Origin: an uncultured Nitratireductor sp.
Lineage (GTDB): Bacteria > Pseudomonadota > Alphaproteobacteria > Rhizobiales > Rhizobiaceae
Direction: 5' to 3'
DNA: 35,210 nt
Assembly (NCBI RefSeq): GCF_913053745.1
Contig: NZ_CAJXGF010000029.1
Location: 1-35,210, forward strand
The notes beneath the pieces were generated by a model. That model ran no database searches and was not told the origin of the DNA. It was given only the letters and a program-made list of their open reading frames with translations. The position numbers and the translations under genes were made by a program. Below are positions 15,149-21,747 of the stretch, piece after piece (within the stretch, counting starts at the first letter, position 1; each line of letters starts with the position of its first letter).

Positions 15149-15592
15149 TCAGCCGTCTTCTTCCGGGTCGTGACCAGCGTTTTCCCGGTAGATCGCATAG
15201 CCGAGAACCGCCAGAACCGGCAGGGCGACGGTGCCGAGCCGCCCGGTTCGGGCCAGAAGCGTCGGCAGCAGCGTCAAAGCCGCAGTGCCAGCCAGCACAC
15301 CCGCATCCGACACGCGGCGGCGCCGTGCCCGACGCGACTGGATCCGCCCCCATATTTTGAGGCCGACGAGAACGACAACGGCCATCGCCACGAACGCGAT
15401 TCCGAAGCCGAGCGCGGCTTCTATGACACCCCATTGTTGCGACGCCGCGACGAAAGCCGCCAGAACCAGAAATCCAAAACCGAACAGGCCCAAAAAAGCG
15501 GCCAACGCGTAGAATATGGTCGCGACCCGCAGGCGCCGAACCACGCCGGAAAACTCTCCGGCGGCCAGAGAGGCCAAAAGCCTTGCCATCAT
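15149..15592 (-). CDS. Holin-like membrane protein (YqjE / Phage_holin_3_6 type)
   Basis: 147 residues with two long adjacent transmembrane helices (about 25-50 and 58-80), a strongly basic cytoplasmic stretch (RIQSRRARRRR), and a weaker C-terminal hydrophobic pair. The layout fits the Phage_holin_3_6 family, whose E. coli member YqjE is encoded next to the DUF883 protein YqjD. The same pairing occurs here with a 9-bp gap. It is a housekeeping or stress membrane protein rather than a phage gene, since no phage genes are nearby. Two ATG codons lie in tandem at the start; the ribosome site is weak, suggesting coupling to the upstream gene. Confidence 0.75.
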   Translation of the reverse strand: MMARLLASLAAGEFSGVVRRLRVATIFYALAAFLGLFGFGFLVLAAFVAASQQWGVIEAALGFGIAFVAMAVVVLVGLKIWGRIQSRRARRRRVSDAGVLAGTAALTLLPTLLARTGRLGTVALPVLAVLGYAIYRENAGHDPEEDG

Positions 15593-15601
15593 GGCGAAAG
15601 C

Positions 15602-15940
15602 CTAACGTCGCGTTGCAAGCGCGATGAGGAAACCGGCCCCCACGGCCAGCGCCAGCGAAGTGAACGGACGCTCGCGCACGGTGCGCGACAATTCCTGCTC
15701 CAGTTCGTGTGTGCCATCCCTGACACTGTTCAAGGCGGCCTCGCCCTGTCCGCGCAGGTGCTCGATGCGTTCGCTCGCCGCCTTGCGTGCGGCATCGCCG
15801 GACTGGCCACCCATATCCTTGAGATGATTGACCAGCTGCGTCATGTCGGCACGCAGCTGCTGGATGTCTTTTTCCAGATCGCCCGTCGTCACATCATCGC
15901 TTTTCTGGGCTCGTGCGGATTTCGCTGCCGTCGCTGCCAT
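15602..15940 (-). CDS. DUF883 family protein (ElaB/YqjD-like)
   Basis: 112 residues: a charged helical region predicted to form a coiled coil (DLEKDIQQLRADMTQLVNHL and following), then the family's C-terminal RERPFTSLALAVGAGFLIA membrane anchor and a final Arg-Arg. E. coli YqjD and ElaB are tail-anchored inner-membrane proteins that bind ribosomes in stationary phase under RpoS control. Here the equivalent control would be EcfG. The ATG at 15940 is chosen because GGAG precedes it by 9 nt and the upstream in-frame stretch overlaps the promoter. First gene of the DUF883, holin-like, small membrane protein, dps run. Confidence 0.85.
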   Translation of the reverse strand: MAATAAKSARAQKSDDVTTGDLEKDIQQLRADMTQLVNHLKDMGGQSGDAARKAASERIEHLRGQGEAALNSVRDGTHELEQELSRTVRERPFTSLALAVGAGFLIALATRR

Positions 15941-15972
15941 TTGTGCATTCTCCGTTGTTTCGATCACAGGCC

Positions 15973-15997
15973 AACGCGAAACATTCCGTGAAGTTCC
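15973..15997 (-). promoter_or_regulatory. EcfG-type promoter for the DUF883-to-dps operon
   Basis: On the minus strand GGAAC (15997-15993), 16 nt, CGTT (15976-15973), an exact match to the consensus. It leaves a leader of about 25 nt before the ATG at 15940. Confidence 0.75.
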
Positions 15998-16060
15998 CTT
16001 TTGCAAGGAACCATTTGCCGGGGCTTGCGCTTTCCATTCAGACCTCGTCGGAAAAGTTGC

Positions 16061-17254
16061 ATGGATCAATCACCCCAGACACGCCCGGGCAAACGCTCGC
16101 ACATCACAACGCTCGACACCGCGCTGTCCTACAGCGCGCAACTCTCGATCCTGTTTCTGGGCCTACTGGCCTTGTTCATCATGCTGCATTACGGCCGTTT
16201 CCTGCTGGCGCCCTTCTCGCTTGCGGTCTTCATCGGACTGATGCTCGGCCCCATCGCAACGCGGCTGGACCGGTTGGGCGTCTGGCCGGCCATTTCGGCA
16301 ATCGCGGTGGTGTTGCTTTTCATCGCGCTTGTCAGCGGTTTCCTGACGGCCATCGCAGCCCCCCTGGCGGCCTGGGCCGACCGCCTGCCCCAGATATGGA
16401 GCAAATTGCAACTGCAGCTTTCGAACCTGCGGCAACCGCTCGAGACGATCAAGGAATTGCAGGGGCAGATTCGCTCCGTCACCGGTGGCTCGAGCGTCAC
16501 GGTCGCGGTGCAAGAGGACACGACCATGGAGAATGTCGTCGTGCTCGCGCCGTCGCTTCTGGCACAATTGCTGATCTTTTTCGCGAGTCTTTATTTCTTC
16601 GTCGCGACCCGTCACGAAACGCGCGCGACCATTCTGCGCCTGTGCTTCAACCGCCGCCTGCGCTGGCGGGTGGCCCATATCTTCCGCGACGTGGAGAACG
16701 CAGTTTCGGACTATCTGCTTTCGATCACGATCATCAATGTCGGACTTGGCATCGCCGTCGGCATTGCAATGTGGATTCTCGGCGTGCCATCCCCGGCCCT
16801 TTGGGGGGCGATCGCGACGTTGCTCAACTTCGTGATTTACATCGGGCCGGCGGTGATGGCCGTCATTCTCCTGGCCGTGGGCCTGGCAACCTTCGACACA
16901 CTGACGGCGAGTTTTCTGCCTCCCCTGACCTATCTAGCACTCAACGCGACGGAGGCGCAGTTCGTCACCCCCACCGTGATCGGCCGCAGAATGACGCTCA
17001 ATCCGTTCATCGTTTTTCTCGCGATTGCATTCTGGCTTTGGATGTGGGGGCCAATCGGCGGCTTCATCGCCATTCCGGCGCTGCTGACCATTTATGCCAT
17101 CGCCGGCAACATTATCCCCGGCATCGAGCCGCCGGCACCCGCCAAGTCGCGCCCGCGGGAGCGACAACCCGTGCCGCCCACACCTATAGAAAAGGCCGCT
17201 TCGCCCCTGAGCCGCCCGTCCAGCCCGCCAATTCGGCCAAGGCCTCCGGATTGA
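16061..17254 (+). CDS. AI-2E family transporter (TqsA/PerM type)
   Basis: About 397 residues with the family's layout: two N-terminal pairs of membrane helices, a soluble amphipathic segment (about 125-175), and a C-terminal block of helices including NVGLGIAVGIAMWILGVPSP and the conserved NFVIYIGPAVMAVI. Members export autoinducer-2 or act as Na+/H+ antiporters or other permeases, so the cargo is not predictable. The ATG at 16061 lacks a strong ribosome site (GGAAAAG). An upstream in-frame start at 16001 is less likely. The C-terminus carries a Pro/Arg-rich tail of about 45 residues, and its last 71 bp overlap the convergent Crp-family gene. Confidence 0.88.
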   Translation: MDQSPQTRPGKRSHITTLDTALSYSAQLSILFLGLLALFIMLHYGRFLLAPFSLAVFIGLMLGPIATRLDRLGVWPAISAIAVVLLFIALVSGFLTAIAAPLAAWADRLPQIWSKLQLQLSNLRQPLETIKELQGQIRSVTGGSSVTVAVQEDTTMENVVVLAPSLLAQLLIFFASLYFFVATRHETRATILRLCFNRRLRWRVAHIFRDVENAVSDYLLSITIINVGLGIAVGIAMWILGVPSPALWGAIATLLNFVIYIGPAVMAVILLAVGLATFDTLTASFLPPLTYLALNATEAQFVTPTVIGRRMTLNPFIVFLAIAFWLWMWGPIGGFIAIPALLTIYAIAGNIIPGIEPPAPAKSRPRERQPVPPTPIEKAASPLSRPSSPPIRPRPPD

Positions 17255-17933
17255 GTATCTTGCAACCCCCGTCTTCCCACTTCAGATATTTCCGGTCGAC
17301 AAGACGGGCGATTGTCTTGTTCGTGTGAACCAGAGATATGCCCAACGTATCGGCCACATGTTGTTGAGTGATCGCCAGCGTTCCGTTCTTCGTCAGCCCG
17401 CTTTGCCGGCTGCGCTCGAGGATGAAAACCAACAGATAGGCGACCTTTTCGAGTGCCTTACGCCGCCCGACCGTGAGCAGATTGTCATCGAGCATGCATT
17501 CTTCGCGTGAAGCAATCCACGTGATGTCATAGGCAAGTTCGGGGAATTTCCTGTAGAGCGAGAACAGCTCCGCCTTCTCGAACACGCACAGAACCATGGG
17601 CGAAAGCGCCTCGACGGAATGTTCCATTTCGCCCAACAAGCTACCCTGAAGACCGACAAGATCTCCCGGCATCACATAGTTCACGATCTGGCGGCGCCCG
17701 TCTTCGAGAAGTTTGTAACGAAAGCCCCAGCCGGAGAGAACCGTATAGAGATGCGGATTGTGCGCGCCCTCGACCAGTACGGTCGCACCCCTCTTTACCG
17801 CGAGATCGCCCTTCTTGAAACGGCCCATAAATTCGAGCTCGTCCTCCTCGAAATCGCGGAAACCGTCGCGTTTTCGCAAAGGACATTGTTCACACGGCAG
17901 GCTGTTGTGAGCGAGTTCTTGTTCTTTTGTCAC
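17184..17933 (-). CDS. Crp/Fnr family transcription regulator
   Basis: About 249 residues. The N-terminal LPCEQCPLR motif is typical of alphaproteobacterial Crp/Fnr proteins and is followed by a cyclic-nucleotide-like beta roll (RRQIVNYVMPGDLVGLQGSL). A dimer helix and a Crp-type helix-turn-helix (ITQQHVADTLGISLVHTNKTIARL) complete the fold. The FNR four-cysteine cluster is not evident, so oxygen sensing is unproven. The GTG at 17933 is chosen because a G-rich GATAGGGG precedes it and the conserved region starts there; an ATG at 18032 would add a 33-residue unconserved extension. It is divergent from the response regulator, and its 3' end overlaps the AI-2E permease gene. Confidence 0.85.
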   Translation of the reverse strand: MTKEQELAHNSLPCEQCPLRKRDGFRDFEEDELEFMGRFKKGDLAVKRGATVLVEGAHNPHLYTVLSGWGFRYKLLEDGRRQIVNYVMPGDLVGLQGSLLGEMEHSVEALSPMVLCVFEKAELFSLYRKFPELAYDITWIASREECMLDDNLLTVGRRKALEKVAYLLVFILERSRQSGLTKNGTLAITQQHVADTLGISLVHTNKTIARLVDRKYLKWEDGGCKILNPEALAELAGWTGGSGAKRPFL

Positions 17934-18015
17934 GGCTAAACCCCTATCCCCTATAAAGAAGAAAGCCGCCCGGCGCCATCCGGTTCCTGCAAACCAAACG
18001 GCCATGTCTTTTTTT

Positions 18016-18046
18016 AATGACAATTCAGTCAACTAATGAGAATTCA
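18016..18046. promoter_or_regulatory. Paired 12-bp direct repeats between the Crp gene and the response regulator
   Basis: AATGACAATTCA (18016-18027) and AATGAGAATTCA (18035-18046) differ at one base and start 19 bp apart, close to two helical turns. They follow a run of seven T residues in the divergent intergenic region. Such spacing suits a dimeric regulator binding one face of the DNA. Which protein binds is unknown. Confidence 0.45.
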
Positions 18047-18083
18047 AGAGGAACAGATTCTCTGGCTTCGGAAGGATGCCCAT

Positions 18084-18485
18084 TTGAAGAAAACTCTGGA
18101 TGGCGCACGCGTCCTTCTGGTCGAAGACGAAGCTCTAATCGCCATGAACATCGAAGAGCTGTGCAAGGAATATGGCGCCGAAGATGTCGTGACCGTCACG
18201 ACATTCGACGCGCTCGGACCGGAGGTCCTCGACACGAGCCGGATCTCGACGGCCATTCTCGATATCAAGATTTCCGACAACTGGACGGACGAGTTCGCCC
18301 GTTTGCTACAGAGCCGGCATATACCTTTCATTTTTGCGACCGGTTACGCCGCAAATCATCAGGTGTTCGAACCCTTCAACGGCGTTGCCATCGTCGAAAA
18401 GCCCTATAAGGACAGCGATCTCATCAAGGCGCTCGCGCAGGCGATCGGCTCGCCGCCCGCCGTTGCCGGGGACCGAGCGGATTAA
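18084..18485 (+). CDS. Single-domain response regulator, FAT GUY-like
   Basis: A 133-residue stand-alone receiver domain: acidic pocket VEDEALIA (13-20), phosphoacceptor Asp60 in AILDIKIS, PFIFATGYA (81-89) and Lys107 in VEKPY. The PFxFATGY sequence is the mark of the FAT GUY group of alphaproteobacterial response regulators, which includes SdrG, an activator of the general stress response. There is no output domain. The TTG at 18084 is preferred because AAGGA lies 7 nt before it; an ATG at 18036 has none. Its stop overlaps that of ecfG tail to tail, which supports a link to the stress sigma factor, though its partner kinase is not here. Confidence 0.82.
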   Translation: MKKTLDGARVLLVEDEALIAMNIEELCKEYGAEDVVTVTTFDALGPEVLDTSRISTAILDIKISDNWTDEFARLLQSRHIPFIFATGYAANHQVFEPFNGVAIVEKPYKDSDLIKALAQAIGSPPAVAGDRAD

Positions 18486-19033
18486 GCGGTAAAGACCGAA
18501 TTCGTGATCTGGGTCGAGATCGCGTCCGGCCCGAAATCGTTCTCACCCGAAATCTCGAGAATTTCCTGCAGCCGCGCGCGGGCGCGGCTGACGCGGCTTT
18601 TGATCGTGCCGACGGCGCAGTCGCAGATTTCGGCCGCCTCCTCATAGGAAAACCCGGAGGCGCCGATAAGGATTATCGCTTCCCGCTGATCTTCGGGCAG
18701 CAGCTCGAGCGCGCGACGGAAATCCTTGAGATCGACAGACCCCTCCTGAGCGGGATGAACGGACAGGCGCCCGGTGATCGCGCCATCGCTGTCTTCGACC
18801 TCGCGTTTCCGCTTGCGCATCTGCGAATAGAATTCGTTGCGCAGGATCGTGAAAAGCCATGCTTTCAGATTGGTGCCCGGCTGGTAGCTGTTCTGCTTGT
18901 CCCATGCCTTGACGAGCGCCTCTTGAACCAGATCGTCCGCCCGGTCGGCATTCTTCGACAACGAAACCGCGAAGGCCCGCAAACTCGGCACGGCAGCCAG
19001 AAGGTCATCACGAAAGCCAGGATACACACTCAT
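18482..19033 (-). CDS. ecfG: ECF sigma factor EcfG (general stress response)
   Basis: 183 residues with sigma-2 (about 9-76, including RADDLVQEALVKAW and LKAWLFTILRNEFY) and sigma-4 (about 105-157, LLPEDQREAIILIG then YEEAAEICDCAVGTIKSRVSRAR) and no sigma-3. This is the EcfG sigma that recognises GGAAC/GTT promoters and is held inactive by NepR. The ATG at 19033 is favoured: AAGGA lies about 10 nt upstream, and the alternative TTG at 19042 is too close to it. It begins 5 bp after the nepR stop, so the two are coupled. It should activate its own operon through the promoter at 19363-19389. Confidence 0.93.
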   Translation of the reverse strand: MSVYPGFRDDLLAAVPSLRAFAVSLSKNADRADDLVQEALVKAWDKQNSYQPGTNLKAWLFTILRNEFYSQMRKRKREVEDSDGAITGRLSVHPAQEGSVDLKDFRRALELLPEDQREAIILIGASGFSYEEAAEICDCAVGTIKSRVSRARARLQEILEISGENDFGPDAISTQITNSVFTA

Positions 19034-19038
19034 AGAAT

Positions 19039-19245
19039 TCAATCCTTGTTTCCGGCGGTATCAGCACTGTTCTTCCGCTCCAGCTGATTCAGGAGGTCGC
19101 TGAACCGATCCGGAATGTCTTCCGCGATCAAGTCGTCGTAATATTGTCTGAGCTTGCGCCCGATTTCGGAGTTGGCCCCAAGCGGGTCGTTTTCCTTCCC
19201 CTGCTTGTCCGCGCTCCGCCGGGTATTGGTTTTGCCGTAGTTCAT
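19039..19245 (-). CDS. nepR: NepR, anti-sigma factor of EcfG
   Basis: 68 residues, the usual size for NepR. The conserved two-helix core IGRKLRQYYDDLIAEDIPDRF SDLLNQLE lies in the second half and matches the NepR consensus (IGxxLRxxYDxxxxExxPDRFxxLLxxL). NepR binds EcfG in unstressed cells and switches to phosphorylated PhyR under stress, freeing the sigma factor. The N-terminal third is polar and probably disordered. An in-frame ATG at 19278 would add 11 residues. The gene is cotranscribed with ecfG and divergent from phyR, the standard arrangement for this switch. Confidence 0.92.
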   Translation of the reverse strand: MNYGKTNTRRSADKQGKENDPLGANSEIGRKLRQYYDDLIAEDIPDRFSDLLNQLERKNSADTAGNKD

Positions 19246-19362
19246 GCCTTGTCTTTTTCCATATAACCTGCCTCCCATCGGCCCGGCGCCGTCCGAGACG
19301 CCGAACCATCACTGTCTCGCTGGAGGCCCAACGCGGCCAATCGGAAATCGTTCCGTCGCCAC

Positions 19363-19389
19363 GGAACATTTTCGCCGGCCCGGCGTTCC
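19363..19389. promoter_or_regulatory. Superimposed divergent EcfG promoters (phyR and nepR-ecfG)
   Basis: The 27-bp segment begins GGAAC and ends GTTCC. Plus strand: GGAAC (19363-19367), 16 nt, CGTT (19384-19387), facing phyR. Minus strand: GGAAC (19389-19385), 17 nt, GTT (19367-19365), facing nepR-ecfG. Each -35 box therefore overlaps the -10 box of the opposite promoter. Both halves of the stress switch appear EcfG-dependent, and the two polymerases could not occupy the site together. Confidence 0.75.
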
Positions 19390-19446
19390 AACCAGGATAA
19401 ATGCACGTTGTTAACATTGCCACGTCACGAGGGAGACTTGAAATCC

Positions 19447-20241
19447 ATGACTTTGTCAGCGCGTATCGCTCCGCATCTTCCATATCTGCGGCGCTTTTCA
19501 AGAGCCGTCTCCGGCTCTCAATCGAGCGGTGATGCATTGGTGGCCGCCGCGCTGGAAGCGTTGATCGCCGATACGAGCATCTTTCCCGAAGCGTCGACCG
19601 ACAAAATTGCGCTCTTCAGGCTGTTCACGTCACTTTTCGAAACGCTGGATATTCCCGTACCGGAAACCGCTCCCACATCCGCATGGGAACAGCACGCTTC
19701 GAACAATCTTTCCTCACTCGCACCGCGGCCACGTCAGGCGTTCCTTCTGGTTGCCGTGGAGAGTTTCCGCCCGGAAGAAGCCGCCGAGATCCTCGAAACC
19801 GACATTCAAGGCATCAACGCGATGCTGAAGGAGGCAAGCGAGGAAATCTCCCGCCAGGTCGCAACGGATATCCTGATCATCGAGGACGAACCCCTCATCG
19901 CCATGGATATTGAGGAAATGGTCGAAAGTCTGGGTCATCGGGTTGTCGGAAACGCCCGCACGCACAAGCAGGCAGTGGAGATGTTCTCCAAGACCCAGCC
20001 GAAAATGGTGCTTGCCGATATCCAACTCGCCGACGGCAGTTCCGGCCTCGACGCTGTGAACGAGATTCTCGAAGGCGCGACCGTTCCCGTGATCTTCATC
20101 ACCGCGTTCCCGGAAAGGCTGCTGACGGGCGAGCGCCCGGAACCGACCTTCCTGGTCACCAAACCGTTCAGCCCGGAAATGGTGAAAGCGCTTATAAGCC
20201 AGGCGCTGTTCTTCGACCATCAGGCACGCGCGGCGGCCTGA
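19447..20241 (+). CDS. phyR: PhyR, general stress response anti-anti-sigma regulator
   Basis: 264 residues: an N-terminal sigma-like domain (about 1-135, degenerate sigma-2 and a sigma-4-like part with FRPEEAAEILETDIQGINAML) joined to a C-terminal receiver domain. The receiver has acidic residues at IIEDEPL (145-150), phosphoacceptor Asp191 (LADIQLADGSSGLDAV), a Thr at 219 and Lys239 (VTKPF). When phosphorylated, the sigma-like part is exposed and captures NepR, releasing EcfG. The ATG at 19447 follows a GGGAG about 11 nt upstream. Divergent from nepR-ecfG with a shared EcfG promoter region. No HWE/HisKA_2 sensor kinase (PhyK) is encoded next to it. A strong terminator follows. Confidence 0.95.
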   Translation: MTLSARIAPHLPYLRRFSRAVSGSQSSGDALVAAALEALIADTSIFPEASTDKIALFRLFTSLFETLDIPVPETAPTSAWEQHASNNLSSLAPRPRQAFLLVAVESFRPEEAAEILETDIQGINAMLKEASEEISRQVATDILIIEDEPLIAMDIEEMVESLGHRVVGNARTHKQAVEMFSKTQPKMVLADIQLADGSSGLDAVNEILEGATVPVIFITAFPERLLTGERPEPTFLVTKPFSPEMVKALISQALFFDHQARAAA

Positions 20242-20265
20242 CCCGAAAAGCAGCGCCCATGTCTC

Positions 20266-20292
20266 AAAAGCCGCCTCCGGGCGGCTTTTTTT
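20266..20292 (+). terminator. Intrinsic terminator of phyR
   Basis: AAAAGCCGCC (20266-20275), loop TCCG, GGCGGCTTTT (20280-20289) and three further T residues. It lies 24 bp after the phyR stop and separates phyR from the DUF1328 transcript. Confidence 0.92.
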
Positions 20293-20313
20293 GTAGTCCC
20301 GCATCTTCGGCAG

Positions 20314-20339
20314 GGAACCAAATCCAGAAAGGGCACGTT
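20314..20339 (+). promoter_or_regulatory. EcfG-type promoter for DUF1328
   Basis: GGAAC (20314-20318), 17 nt, CGTT (20336-20339). The spacer is one base longer than in the other copies in the window but within the known 16-17 range. It leaves a leader of about 20 nt before the ATG at 20369. Confidence 0.65.
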
Positions 20340-20368
20340 TAAACAGCATAGCTAAACGGAGAGACAGA

Positions 20369-20536
20369 ATGCTTTACTGGGCCCTTATATTCCTCGTCGT
20401 GGCGCTTATTGCCGGCGCACTGGGTTTCGGCGGAATTGCCGGCGCTTCGGCAGGCATCGCACAGATCCTCTTTTATATTTTCCTCGCCCTGCTCGCGATC
20501 TCCCTCATCATGGGACTGCTGAGAGGACGCGGGTAA
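20369..20536 (+). CDS. DUF1328 (YtjA-like) small membrane protein
   Basis: 55 residues, read directly from the sequence: [19 protein letters not shown], then a Gly/Ala-rich turn ([13 protein letters not shown]), a second hydrophobic helix and the basic end RGRG. This is the full DUF1328 family pattern, two helices forming a hairpin in the inner membrane. Function is unknown, but the family is often found among general stress response targets in alphaproteobacteria. GGAG lies 7 nt before the ATG. It follows an EcfG-type promoter and is probably cotranscribed with the next gene, 89 bp downstream. Confidence 0.85.
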   Translation: MLYWALIFLVVALIAGALGFGGIAGASAGIAQILFYIFLALLAISLIMGLLRGRG

Positions 20537-20625
20537 ACGCGAACGCGCTCGTAAACGAAAGCGGCACCCGGAGAAACGGACCATCCATGGCTACCGTTTC
20601 GCGGAGATGATGAAAGGAGAAAGCC

Positions 20626-20952
20626 ATGGAACACATTGCTGCGCTTCTTCTGATTGTCGGTTGCTCCGGCGACACGGCCGAGTGCCGCGAGTTGCCCGCC
20701 CCCACACCGGTCTACGAAACCTTCGAGGAATGCGAGGCGGAAAGGCCCGTATCGTTGCGCGAGCTGGAAACGGAAGCGCCACGTGTGATGGCGACCTGCG
20801 TGTATGTCGACCCGGCGCTCGTCTATGACGATGCAGTTCTGGAATGGGACGTCACAACGGACGGCAAGCTGACCGCCTCCATCGAGCCGGTGACAAGCTT
20901 CGAAGTGGCGCGAAACGAGCACGCGCGGCACGACCGTACCGCCACCGAATAA
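20626..20952 (+). CDS. Small hypothetical protein with five cysteines
   Basis: 108 residues. A short hydrophobic start (MEHIAALLLIVGC) could be a weak signal or membrane anchor. The rest is polar with Cys at 13, 20, 36 and 58, spaced as in small disulfide-linked periplasmic proteins (ECRELPAPTPVYETFEECEAE), and ends with a His/Arg-rich tail. I do not recognise the family. AAGGAGAAAG before the ATG is a strong ribosome site. With no separate promoter or terminator in the 89-bp gap, it is likely the second gene of the EcfG-controlled DUF1328 transcript, which ends at the terminator 19 bp on. Confidence 0.65.
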   Translation: MEHIAALLLIVGCSGDTAECRELPAPTPVYETFEECEAERPVSLRELETEAPRVMATCVYVDPALVYDDAVLEWDVTTDGKLTASIEPVTSFEVARNEHARHDRTATE

Positions 20953-20971
20953 CGAATGGCGGTGTCCAACG

Positions 20972-21000
20972 AAAAGCCCCGGTCGAACCGGGGCTTTTTT
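20972..21000. terminator. Bidirectional terminator between the DUF1328 transcript and phoB
   Basis: AAAAGCCCCGGT (20972-20983) and ACCGGGGCTTTT (20987-20998) form a 12-bp stem with a 3-nt loop and T-runs on both strands. It ends the rightward small-protein transcript and the leftward pst-phoU-phoB operon, whose last stop is 23 bp away. Confidence 0.92.
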
Positions 21001-21023
21001 CATTCAAACGTTCAGGCAACAGC

Positions 21024-21713
21024 TCAGACTTCGCGGATCGCGTAACCGGCACCGCGAATGGTGCGGATAACATCGGGCAGACGTCCCTGATTCACGGCCT
21101 TGCGCAACCGCCCCACATGGACGTCGACCGTGCGCTCATCGATGTAGATCGTCTCGCCCCAGACATTGTCGAGCAACTGGCTGCGCGAGAACACGCGGCC
21201 CGGGTGTTGCATCATGAATTCCAGAAGGCGGAACTCGGTCGGCCCCAGACGGATCTCGCTCTTGCGGCGGTAGACGCGATGCGATTCGCGATCGAGCACA
21301 ATGTCGCCGACCGACAAGACCGTCGACAGCACTTCAGGCTTCGCGCGCCGCAAAAGCGCGCGGACGCGCGCCACGAATTCCGGCGTCGAGAACGGTTTGA
21401 CCAGATAATCGTCGGCACCGGTGGAAAGGCCGCGCACGCGGTCGCTTTCCTCGCCGCGCGCGGTGAGCATGATGATCGGCAGGCGCTCGGTCTCGGGACG
21501 CATGCGCAGCCGGCGGCAAAGCTCGATGCCGGAGACCGCTGGAACCATCCAGTCCAGGACCAGAAGATCAGGCACGTTTTCCTGCAGGCGTACCTCGGCT
21601 TCATCGCCGCGCGAGATCATCTCGACATGGTAGCCTTCGGCTTCCAGATTGTACTTCAGCAACACGCAAAGCGGTTCGTCGTCTTCAACGACCATGACCT
21701 TGGGGGCAATCAT
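21024..21713 (-). CDS. phoB: Phosphate regulon response regulator PhoB
   Basis: 229 residues: a receiver domain with VEDDEPLC (9-16), phosphoacceptor Asp54 (LLVLDWMVP) and Lys106 (YLVKPFS), then an OmpR/PhoB winged helix (about 130-229) with LGPTEFRLLEFMMQHPGRVFSRSQLLD and DERTVDVHVGRLRKAV. It binds Pho boxes and activates phosphate-starvation genes when phosphorylated by PhoR. The ATG at 21713 is chosen because GGAG lies about 10 nt upstream; an ATG at 21722 is too close to it. It is the last gene of pstSCAB-phoU-phoB. No phoR lies in the window. Confidence 0.95.
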   Translation of the reverse strand: MIAPKVMVVEDDEPLCVLLKYNLEAEGYHVEMISRGDEAEVRLQENVPDLLVLDWMVPAVSGIELCRRLRMRPETERLPIIMLTARGEESDRVRGLSTGADDYLVKPFSTPEFVARVRALLRRAKPEVLSTVLSVGDIVLDRESHRVYRRKSEIRLGPTEFRLLEFMMQHPGRVFSRSQLLDNVWGETIYIDERTVDVHVGRLRKAVNQGRLPDVIRTIRGAGYAIREV

Positions 21714-21747
21714 GGCAGGCATTCTCCTCGGGCAGTGCTACGGCCGT

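Noticed and set aside
15149-15592. Prophage remnant suggested by the holin-like protein
   Set aside because: No other phage gene, attachment repeat or integrase is present, and the pairing with DUF883 fits the chromosomal yqjD-yqjE type.
16007-16031. Possible EcfG promoter for the AI-2E permease (GGAAC, 16 nt, CGCT)
   Set aside because: The -10 box reads CGCT instead of CGTT, losing a core base, so it was not counted with the other matches.
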